Assembly: GCA_023426855.1 (NCBI GenBank)
Contig: JAEZBU010000414.1
Location: 1 to 6,312, forward strand
DNA: 6,312 nucleotides
Reading direction: 5' to 3'
Source of the DNA: Pseudomonadota bacterium
Lineage (GTDB): Bacteria > Pseudomonadota > Alphaproteobacteria > Rhizobiales > Hyphomicrobiaceae
Shown: positions 1 through 5,419 of the stretch, one piece after another
Position numbering within the stretch: the first letter of the stretch is position 1
How the letters are laid out: every line of letters begins with the position of its first letter
Made by a program: the position numbers and the translations under genes
The notes under the pieces: generated by a model
What the model was told of the DNA's origin: nothing
The model's database searches: none
What the model saw: the letters and a program-made list of their open reading frames with translations, nothing else

Positions 1-359
1 TGGATGCCGCCGCGCTGACCGTCATGGCTGCGCGCGGGCAGATCACCGGCGCGCTGGTCGATGGTCCGCTGGCTTTCGACAACGCTATCAACGCCGACGC
101 CGCCCGCACCAAGGGCATCGTGTCTCCAGTCGCCGGGCAGGCGGACATCCTGCTGGTTCCGGACCTGGAAGCCGGCAACATGCTGGCCAAGCAGCTCATC
201 TATTTCGCGGGGGCGACCGCCGCCGGCCTGGTTCTCGGGGCCCGCGTGCCCATCGTGCTCACGAGCCGCGCCGATCCGTTGTCGGCGCGTATCGCATCAG
301 CCGCCCTGGCCAAACTCGTCGCCGCTCTGCAACCGCCGAAGGGACTTCAGATCCAATGA
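1..359 (+). CDS. Phosphate acetyl/butyryltransferase, C-terminal part (5' truncated by window edge)
   Basis: Only the last 118 residues are present; the first full codon is at base 3 and the gene continues upstream of the window. The family transfers an acyl group between CoA and inorganic phosphate (acetyl-CoA or butyryl-CoA + Pi to acyl-phosphate + CoA) in the cytoplasm. The fragment shows the usual C-terminal landmarks of the PTA/PTB fold: GPLAFDNAI, then DILLVPDLEAGNMLAKQL, then AGLVLGARVPIVLTSRAD followed by an R-x-A-S motif. It is closer to the phosphate butyryltransferase-like branch than to long Pta. In alphaproteobacteria such proteins often carry an N-terminal MaoC-like enoyl-CoA hydratase domain, but that part would lie outside this window, so the fusion cannot be judged. 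Its TGA overlaps the ATG of the kinase gene (ATGA at 356-359), so the two are probably translationally coupled and act as consecutive steps. Family confidence is high; acyl-chain preference is unknown. Confidence 0.9.
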   Translation, partial: DAAALTVMAARGQITGALVDGPLAFDNAINADAARTKGIVSPVAGQADILLVPDLEAGNMLAKQLIYFAGATAAGLVLGARVPIVLTSRADPLSARIASAALAKLVAALQPPKGLQIQ

Positions 360-1537
360 GCCACGATATTCTGCTGACGTTCAATGCGGGCTCATCGACA
401 GTGAAAATCGGTGTGTTCGCGATCCAGGGCGCGAGCGCGGTCCGGCTGGGCAAGGGCACCATCGATTTCCGGAAGAAGCCACTGGGCTTTCGTGTGTCCC
501 AAGGCGCGGAGACCGTCGACGTTGAACTCACCGCCCGGTCTGACGAAAATCTCAGCGCCGTGCTATCCGAGACCTTCGCGTGGCTGGCCAAACGCTACGA
601 CATGACCCGTGTCGTGGCCATCGGCCATCGCGTCGTTCACGGCGGCGACCTGTTCAGCGGTCCGACCGTGCTCGACGATGCAGCGATTACCGCCATCGAA
701 GAACTGACCCCGCTGGCGCCGCTGCACCAACCGCAGAGTTTGCGCCTGATCTATGCCGTGCGGCATGTTCGCGAGGATCTGTTGCAAACGGCTTCGTTCG
801 ACACCGCATTTCATCGCACCAACCCCGAGGTGGTGACGCGCTTCGCCCTGCCGCGCGCGCTGTATGACGCGGGCGTGAAGCGGTATGGCTTTCATGGTCT
901 GTCGTACAAGCACATCGCCAGCGCGCTGCAGGCGCAATCGCCTGAACTCGCGGAAGGCCGGGTGATCGCGGCGCATCTGGGCAGTGGCGCAAGCCTGTGC
1001 GCGATGGCAGGCGGTGTGAGCCGCGATAGCAGCATGGGCTTTTCGACGCTCGACGGCATTCCGATGGCGACGCGCTGCGGTGCGCTCGATCCCGGCGTGC
1101 TGCTCTATCTGCTCGCAGCCGGAAAATCGCCGGCCGAGATCGAGCATATGCTTTACCACCAATCCGGCCTGCTCGGCGTCTCCGGCATCAGCGCGGACAG
1201 CCGAACGCTGCTCGCCGATCAGCGCCCCGAAGCGCGGGAAGCGATCGATCTGTTCACGTTCCGCGCGGCCGGTGAGATCGCGCGGCTGACCGCCACGCTC
1301 GGCGGTCTCGACACGATCGTGTTTACGGCGGGTGTCGGCGAAAACCAACCCGAAATCCGCGAAGGCATTTGCAAGCGGCTTGCGTGGCTCGGCGTTGAAC
1401 TTGCACCCGACGCAAATGCCGCCAACGCTTCGCGGATCGACAGTCCGACGAGCCGCGTTACCGTCTGCATCATCCCGGCCGACGAAGAGCAGGTCATCGC
1501 CGATGAGACGCTCTCGATCCTGAACAGGAGCGATTGA
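356..1537 (+). CDS. ackA: Acetate/propionate-family kinase (acetate kinase)
   Basis: A 393-aa cytoplasmic enzyme of the ASKHA fold that catalyses acyl-phosphate + ADP to carboxylate + ATP, the ATP-yielding partner of the upstream phosphate acyltransferase. Length is normal for the family (about 400 aa). Landmarks in order: FNAGSST phosphate-binding start (N10), GHRVVHGG (R92), PLHQP (H124), ASFDTAFH (D149), RYGFHGLS (H180), HLGSGAS (207-213), SSMGFSTLDG then ATRCGALDPG (R240), FTAGVGENQP near the C-terminus, and ADEEQVIA (E377/E378). These align with the known catalytic set Asn/Arg/His/Asp/His/Arg/Glu of Methanosarcina acetate kinase. Two positions deviate from classical AckA: Ser in HLGSGAS where Asn is usual, and Ala in CGALDPG where Asp is usual. 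I believe these are typical of the alphaproteobacterial subfamily. The start is the ATG overlapping the upstream stop, with an AAGGGA Shine-Dalgarno-like stretch at 339-344. Substrate could be acetate, propionate or butyrate. Confidence 0.95.
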   Translation: MSHDILLTFNAGSSTVKIGVFAIQGASAVRLGKGTIDFRKKPLGFRVSQGAETVDVELTARSDENLSAVLSETFAWLAKRYDMTRVVAIGHRVVHGGDLFSGPTVLDDAAITAIEELTPLAPLHQPQSLRLIYAVRHVREDLLQTASFDTAFHRTNPEVVTRFALPRALYDAGVKRYGFHGLSYKHIASALQAQSPELAEGRVIAAHLGSGASLCAMAGGVSRDSSMGFSTLDGIPMATRCGALDPGVLLYLLAAGKSPAEIEHMLYHQSGLLGVSGISADSRTLLADQRPEAREAIDLFTFRAAGEIARLTATLGGLDTIVFTAGVGENQPEIREGICKRLAWLGVELAPDANAANASRIDSPTSRVTVCIIPADEEQVIADETLSILNRSD

Positions 1538-1540
1538 ACC

Positions 1541-2314
1541 ATGACAGCTATCGTCAATCTCGCCGGAAAGCGCGGCCTCGTCGCCGGAATCGCCAATCGG
1601 CACAGCATCGCTGCCGGATGCGCCGAGGCTTTCCATCAGGCGGGTGCCGAACTCGCCATTACCTATCTTAACGACAAGGCCGAACCCTACGTGCGCCCTG
1701 TCGCAGAGACCCTGGCCGCGCCGTTGATCGTGCCGTGCGATGTCCGCATTCCCGGCCAGCTCGAAGCCGTATTCGAACGGATCGACAAGGAATGGGGGAA
1801 GCTCGATTTCCTGCTTCATGCGATAGCCTTCGCGCCGCGCGAAGATCTGCACACCAGCATCGTGAATTGCTCGGCTGCTGGTTTCGCAGAGGCCATGGAT
1901 GTGTCCTGCCACTCGTTTATCCGCATGGCCAAGCTCGCGGCACCGCTGATGTCCGATGGTGGTTGCCTGCTGACGGTGAGCTTCTATGGCGCCGATCGCG
2001 TGGTCGAGAATTACAATCTGATGGGACCGGTGAAGGCGGCGCTGGAATCGAGCGTGCGCTACATCGCGGCCGACCTCGCAGGGAAAAAGATCCGCGCGCA
2101 CGCCATTTCCACGGGGCCGGTCAAGACGCGGGCTGCGTCCGGCATCGATCGCTTCGACGAATTGCTTGATCAGGTCCGTGCACGCACGCCGGCCGGTCGC
2201 CTCGCAACCATAGAGGAAATAGGCGGCGTCGCGGCGTTTCTGGTCAGCGATGCCGCCGCACCGATGACCGGCTCTGTCGTGTACGCAGATAACGGCTTCC
2301 ACACCGTGGCGTGA
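1541..2314 (+). CDS. fabI: Enoyl-ACP reductase (NADH), FabI-type short-chain dehydrogenase
   Basis: A 257-aa SDR-superfamily protein that reduces trans-2-enoyl-ACP with NAD(P)H, the last step of each fatty-acid elongation cycle. The FabI signature is complete: the nucleotide-binding loop GLVAGIANRHSIA (12-24), the acidic CDV after the third strand (66-68), LLHAIAFAP (91-99), and the FabI active site with Y149 (SFYGA) and Y158-x6-K165 in NYNLMGPVK. The substrate-loop region STGPVKTRAASGI and the C-terminal TIEEIGGVAAFLVSD also match FabI, not FabG (which has Y-x3-K). Length is close to E. coli FabI (262 aa). It starts 3 bases after the kinase stop with AGGAG at 1526-1530, so it is the third gene of the operon. 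This placement suggests an accessory FabI paralogue, perhaps acting on short enoyl thioesters together with the acyltransferase/kinase pair, and not necessarily the housekeeping enzyme. Whether the genome has another fabI cannot be seen here. Confidence 0.93.
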   Translation: MTAIVNLAGKRGLVAGIANRHSIAAGCAEAFHQAGAELAITYLNDKAEPYVRPVAETLAAPLIVPCDVRIPGQLEAVFERIDKEWGKLDFLLHAIAFAPREDLHTSIVNCSAAGFAEAMDVSCHSFIRMAKLAAPLMSDGGCLLTVSFYGADRVVENYNLMGPVKAALESSVRYIAADLAGKKIRAHAISTGPVKTRAASGIDRFDELLDQVRARTPAGRLATIEEIGGVAAFLVSDAAAPMTGSVVYADNGFHTVA

Positions 2315-2329
2315 GGCGCGCGCACTCAC
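2311..2329 (+). terminator. Weak hairpin at the end of the fabI gene
   Basis: GTGAG (2311-2315) and CTCAC (2325-2329) form a 5-bp inverted repeat around a GC-rich 9-base loop, overlapping the fabI stop codon. There is no T-run after it, so it is not a canonical intrinsic terminator. It could be a 3'-end structure used with Rho, or chance in GC-rich DNA. Confidence 0.2.
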
Positions 2330-2356
2330 CAAGCCGCAGTGGACGCACGTTTGCTG

Positions 2357-2370
2357 TTGACCATCGTCAA
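2357..2370 (+). promoter_or_regulatory. FNR/FixK-type operator upstream of the P-type ATPase gene
   Basis: The sequence TTGACCATCGTCAA has perfect 5-bp inverted arms (TTGAC/GTCAA) around a 4-base spacer. It fits the FNR/FixK family consensus TTGAT-N4-ATCAA, and the looser rhizobial FixK2 form TTG(A/C)-N6-(T/G)CAA exactly. It is centred at 2363.5. If it acts as a class II site at about -41.5, transcription would start near 2405, giving a leader of roughly 74 bases before the ATG at 2479. The -10 hexamer expected there (about 2393-2398, TCAGAT) is poor, as is common at activator-dependent promoters. The only gene it can serve inside the window is the downstream pump gene. Binding and the regulator's identity are inferred. 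Confidence 0.65.
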
Positions 2371-2451
2371 TGCGATCGCCCGTGGTCGGTGATCAGATGC
2401 ACCCCTGCATAGGTAGGTGCGACGACTGCACGCTCGGTGGCATCAGCCGAC

Positions 2452-2488
2452 ATGAATCAGGGAGGTCGCTTCAGCGGGATGAATCAGG
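2452..2488 (+). repeat. Direct repeat ATGAATCAGG spanning alternative start codons
   Basis: ATGAATCAGG occurs at 2452-2461 and again at 2479-2488, a 27-base in-frame offset. Both copies begin with an ATG in the frame of the P-type ATPase, so the encoded N-terminus would read MNQ twice. A GGGAGGT Shine-Dalgarno sequence sits between them. This could be a small in-frame duplication of the start region. Confidence 0.6.
2460..2466 (+). promoter_or_regulatory. Ribosome binding site deciding the ATPase start
   Basis: GGGAGGT is the strongest Shine-Dalgarno match in the leader. It lies 13 bases (counted from the end of GGAGG) before the ATG at 2479, slightly long but usable. The upstream candidates GTG 2437 and ATG 2452 have only AGGTAGGT (18 bases away) and GGTGG (11 bases away). 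I therefore favour 2479, with ATG 2452 as the alternative. Confidence 0.5.
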
Positions 2489-5211
2489 TTACGATCGAGC
2501 GGCAGCCGGCCGATACCGAACAGGACGCCTACCACACGCATCCGGCGGCCGACACCCTCGAACGCCTGATGGCGCGCCCGGATGGTTTGAACGCGGAAGA
2601 AGCCGCGAGGCGTCTGCAAACCCATGGCCGCAATGAGCTTCCCGCGCCGCCGCCGCGCAATCCGCTGCTGCGATTTCTTTCTCAGTTCAATAACGCGCTG
2701 ATCTATTTCCTGCTGGCCGGCGCCGTCGCGGCGTGGACACTCGGCCATGTGATCGACGCCTCCGTCATCGTTATCGTTGTTCTCGTCAATGCCATTGTCG
2801 GCTTCGTGCAGGAGGGCAAGGCCGAAAACGCGCTAGCCGCGATCCGCAACATTATCTCGCCGCGCGCCAATGTCCTGCGCGACGGCCAGCGCCGCGCCAT
2901 TCGGGCAAGCGAGATCGTGCCCGGCGATATCGTGCTGATAGAAGCCGGAGACCGCGTTCCCGCTGATCTGCGTCTGCTCAAGGCACGCGGCCTGCTGATC
3001 GAAGAAGCCATCCTGACCGGCGAGTCCGTCGCCGCGGAAAAGGGCGAAGATCCAGCGCCTGCCAACGCCGCCCTGGGCGACAGGAACTGCATGGCTTTCT
3101 CCGGCACCATGGTTGCAGCGGGACAAGGCACCGGCGTCGCAGTCGCCACCGGCGTTCACACACAGATCGGCCGCATTAGCGCGCTGCTGGGCGAAGTGGA
3201 AGAGCTGACGACACCGCTGCTGCGCCAGATCAACACGTTCGGGCGCCGCTTCGCCTGGATCGCGATGGCTGGTGCGGTGGTGCTGTTTGCATTCGCGGTG
3301 CTGGTACGCAGCTACGATTGGACAGAAGCGTTGATCGCCGTGATTGCGTTGGCGGTCGGTGTCGTGCCTGAGGGCTTGCCCGCTGTCATCACGATCACAC
3401 TCGCCATCGGCGTCCGCCGCATGGCAGCGCGCAATGCCGTGATCCGTCGGCTACCTGCTGTGGAAACGCTTGGCGCAACATCTGTCATCTGCTCCGACAA
3501 GACCGGCACACTGACGCGCAACGAAATGACCGCGCAGCGCATCAACGTTGCACTCGGCGAGGCGCGCGCGAGCGGCGCGGGCTATGGACCGGAAGGCGTT
3601 CTCACACTGTCGCCGGAAGCCGACACAGAGGTCGGCCGCGATACCATCATTCTGCTGGCGCGCGGCGGCCTGCTGTGCAACGACGCACACGTGCATCAGA
3701 TCAGCGGCGCATGGACCGTCAACGGCGATCCGATGGAAGGCGCATTGGTGGCGCTCGCGGCCAAGGCCGGTCTCAGCGCTGAGGCAGTGCGAACCGAATG
3801 GCCGCGCCTCGACGAAATCCCCTTCGACGCCCAGCACCGCTTTATGGCGACGCTGCACAAGGCTGCGAGTGGCGACAACATCATCTTGGTGAAGGGTGCA
3901 CCCGAGCGCGTGCTGGACATGTGCAGCACGCAGGCCGACGGACAAGGTGGCGCGCCGCTTGATCCCGCGTTCTGGGCGTCGCGCATTGCCGCTGCCGCCG
4001 CCGAAGGCGAGCGTGTCCTGGGTTTCGCCATGAAGCCAACCGCCAGCACCACCAGCCGCCTGTCATTCGAAGACGTCGAAAAGGACCTCGTATTCCTCGG
4101 CATTGTCGGCTTCATGGATCCGCCGCGCGAGGAAGCAAAGGCGGCGATTGCCGAATGTCGCACCGCTGGCATCGCCGTGAAAATGATCACTGGCGATCAC
4201 GGTGCGCCCGCGGCCGCGATCGCGCGCCAGCTTGGGCTCAGCGATAACCCGCAAGTGCTGACGGGTCATGATGTCGATGCGCTCTCCGATGAAGCGCTGA
4301 AAGATGCCGTCACGCACACGACCGTGTTTGCGCGCACCAGTCCCGAGCACAAGCTGCGCATCGTCCGCGCACTGCAAGCGAGGGGGCAGATCGTCGCCAT
4401 GACCGGCGACGGGGTCAACGATGCGCCATCTCTCAAGCAGGCGGATGTCGGCATCGCCATGGGCAACAAGGGCACGGAGGCCGCCAAGGAAGCCTCGCAA
4501 ATGGTGCTGCTCGACGATAATTTCGCGTCCATCGTCTCAGCCGTGCATGAAGGTCGGACGGTTTACGACAACATCCAGAAGGTCACCGCCTGGACCATCC
4601 CGACCAACGGCGGCGAGGCGCTGACTGTCATCCTCGCGATCCTCGTCGGCTTCACGCTGCCGATGACACCGGCGCAAATTCTCTGGATCAACATGATCCT
4701 CACGATCACGCTGGGCCTCGTGCTGGCCTTCGAGCCGCCGGAACCGAACGTCATGCGCCGCCCGCCACGCTCGGCTACCGCCGGCCTGCTGACGCCGTTC
4801 CTGGTCTGGCGGGTGATTTTCGTCTCTCTGCTCTTCGTCGTCGGCGCACTGTTCATTTTCTTCTACGCGCTGAACAGCGGCTACGATGTCGACACCGCGC
4901 GCACCATGGTGGTCAATACCATCGTCGTGCTGGAGATCTTCTACCTGTTCAACGTGCGCTACCTGCACATGACGTCGTTCACCTGGCGGGGCGCACTGGG
5001 TACGCCGCCGGTGCTGATCGCGGTCGGAATAGTGATCCTCGCGCAGCTCGCGTTCACGTATCTGCCCATCATGCACACGCTGTTCGCGACACGGCCGCTG
5101 AGCCTGTTCGACAGCGTACTGATCCTGGCCGTCGGCCTGATAGCGATGCTGATCCTGGAGGGGGAAAAGAACCTGATGCGCCGGCTCGGCGTGCTGAAAG
5201 TTTACAGCTAG
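2479..5211 (+). CDS. Cation-transporting P-type ATPase (P2-type, SERCA/CtpF-like)
   Basis: An inner-membrane ATP-driven cation pump of about 910 aa from the favoured ATG (924 aa if GTG 2437 is used), normal for P2 ATPases. Domain order: N-terminal cation-ATPase domain (GLNAEEAARRL, about 37-47), helices M1/M2 (about 73-116), actuator domain with TGES (180-183), M3/M4 (about 258-310) with PEGLP (297-301), phosphorylation motif DKTGTLT with D340 as phosphoacceptor, nucleotide-binding domain with FDAQHRF and KGAPE (472-476), hinge motif TGDGVNDAP (from 642), then M5-M10. All catalytic motifs are intact. Ion-site residues: E298 in M4, N710 and E713 in M5, N738 in M6 and E819 in M8 match SERCA E309, N768, E771, N796 and E908. 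However, SERCA T799 and D800 are replaced by L741 and T742, so Ca2+ as substrate should not be assumed. CtpF-like pumps, Na+ or Mg2+ transport are alternatives. No heavy-metal (P1B) CPC motif is present. A perfect FNR/FixK-type site lies 108 bases upstream, pointing to low-oxygen control. Confidence 0.93.
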   Translation: MNQVTIERQPADTEQDAYHTHPAADTLERLMARPDGLNAEEAARRLQTHGRNELPAPPPRNPLLRFLSQFNNALIYFLLAGAVAAWTLGHVIDASVIVIVVLVNAIVGFVQEGKAENALAAIRNIISPRANVLRDGQRRAIRASEIVPGDIVLIEAGDRVPADLRLLKARGLLIEEAILTGESVAAEKGEDPAPANAALGDRNCMAFSGTMVAAGQGTGVAVATGVHTQIGRISALLGEVEELTTPLLRQINTFGRRFAWIAMAGAVVLFAFAVLVRSYDWTEALIAVIALAVGVVPEGLPAVITITLAIGVRRMAARNAVIRRLPAVETLGATSVICSDKTGTLTRNEMTAQRINVALGEARASGAGYGPEGVLTLSPEADTEVGRDTIILLARGGLLCNDAHVHQISGAWTVNGDPMEGALVALAAKAGLSAEAVRTEWPRLDEIPFDAQHRFMATLHKAASGDNIILVKGAPERVLDMCSTQADGQGGAPLDPAFWASRIAAAAAEGERVLGFAMKPTASTTSRLSFEDVEKDLVFLGIVGFMDPPREEAKAAIAECRTAGIAVKMITGDHGAPAAAIARQLGLSDNPQVLTGHDVDALSDEALKDAVTHTTVFARTSPEHKLRIVRALQARGQIVAMTGDGVNDAPSLKQADVGIAMGNKGTEAAKEASQMVLLDDNFASIVSAVHEGRTVYDNIQKVTAWTIPTNGGEALTVILAILVGFTLPMTPAQILWINMILTITLGLVLAFEPPEPNVMRRPPRSATAGLLTPFLVWRVIFVSLLFVVGALFIFFYALNSGYDVDTARTMVVNTIVVLEIFYLFNVRYLHMTSFTWRGALGTPPVLIAVGIVILAQLAFTYLPIMHTLFATRPLSLFDSVLILAVGLIAMLILEGEKNLMRRLGVLKVYS

Positions 5212-5224
5212 CGGGCAGCGAGAT

Positions 5225-5259
5225 CACCCTGTCGGTCGCACCACGGCGCGGACAGGGTG
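5225..5259 (+). terminator. Inverted repeat after the ATPase gene, possible transcription terminator
   Basis: CACCCTGTC (5225-5233) is the exact reverse complement of GACAGGGTG (5251-5259), a perfect 9-bp stem with a 17-base loop, beginning 14 bases after the ATPase stop. It is placed where a terminator is expected, but no T-tract follows (next bases TTGACTGCG). It is therefore either a non-canonical or Rho-assisted terminator, an mRNA 3'-stabilising hairpin, or a protein-binding palindrome next to the promoter that follows. Confidence 0.4.
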
Positions 5260-5289
5260 TTGACTGCGACGGGCTCCCGTCCCTAGATA
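5260..5289 (+). promoter_or_regulatory. Candidate sigma70-type promoter for the ankyrin gene
   Basis: TTGACT (5260-5265) is a 5/6 match to the -35 consensus. With an 18-base spacer it is followed by TAGATA (5284-5289), a modest -10; GATATT at 5286 is an overlapping alternative with a longer spacer. The predicted start would be near 5296, leaving a leader of about 124 bases. The -35 box abuts the preceding 9-bp inverted repeat. Confidence 0.35.
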
Positions 5290-5306
5290 TTCCGCTGCGG
5301 TGCAAG

Positions 5307-5324
5307 CCGCGCCCGGGCCCGCGG
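5307..5324 (+). other. GC-rich inverted repeat in the leader of the ankyrin gene
   Basis: CCGCG (5307-5311) pairs with CGCGG (5320-5324) around CCCGGGCC. An alternative pairing uses GCGG at 5297-5300 with CCGC at 5307-5310. Just downstream GGGTT-G-AACCC (5328-5338) is another short palindrome. These may only reflect local GC richness; no known riboswitch or leader RNA is recognised. Confidence 0.25.
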
Positions 5325-5408
5325 AAAGGGTTGAACCCACTTGCATCACTGAGCTGACAACGCGACCTTTGTGCAGCCGGATTTGCGGGTCATCGGCGCT
5401 TCGTGCAC

Positions 5409-5413
5409 GGAGG
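5409..5413 (+). promoter_or_regulatory. Ribosome binding site of the ankyrin gene
   Basis: GGAGG lies 6 bases before the ATG at 5420. It is the only strong Shine-Dalgarno match near this reading frame and fixes the start. Confidence 0.75.
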
Positions 5414-5419
5414 CTCCTT

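Noticed and set aside
61..525. A 154-codon + strand open frame overlapping the acyltransferase and kinase genes
   Set aside because: It is out of frame with both real genes and its Ser/Pro/Arg-rich composition is that of a frame-shifted shadow.
563..2332. A 589-codon open frame on the − strand covering most of ackA and fabI
   Set aside because: It lies antisense to two clearly recognisable enzymes. Its translation is rich in Arg, His, Gln and Cys without any family motif, which is typical of shadow frames in GC-rich coding DNA.
2399..2420. GCACC/GGTGC inverted repeat near the predicted start of the ATPase transcript
   Set aside because: Only 5 bp of stem with a 12-base loop in GC-rich DNA; no supporting consensus for an operator or RNA element.
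4537..5076. A 179-codon − strand open frame inside the ATPase gene
   Set aside because: It is antisense to conserved membrane helices M5-M9. Its predicted protein is dominated by Glu/Asp/Arg/His, with low complexity and no recognisable domain.
5212..5419. Possible riboswitch or small RNA in the gap before the ankyrin gene
   Set aside because: I found GC-rich hairpin potential but no known aptamer core, and no small open frame with a convincing ribosome site.
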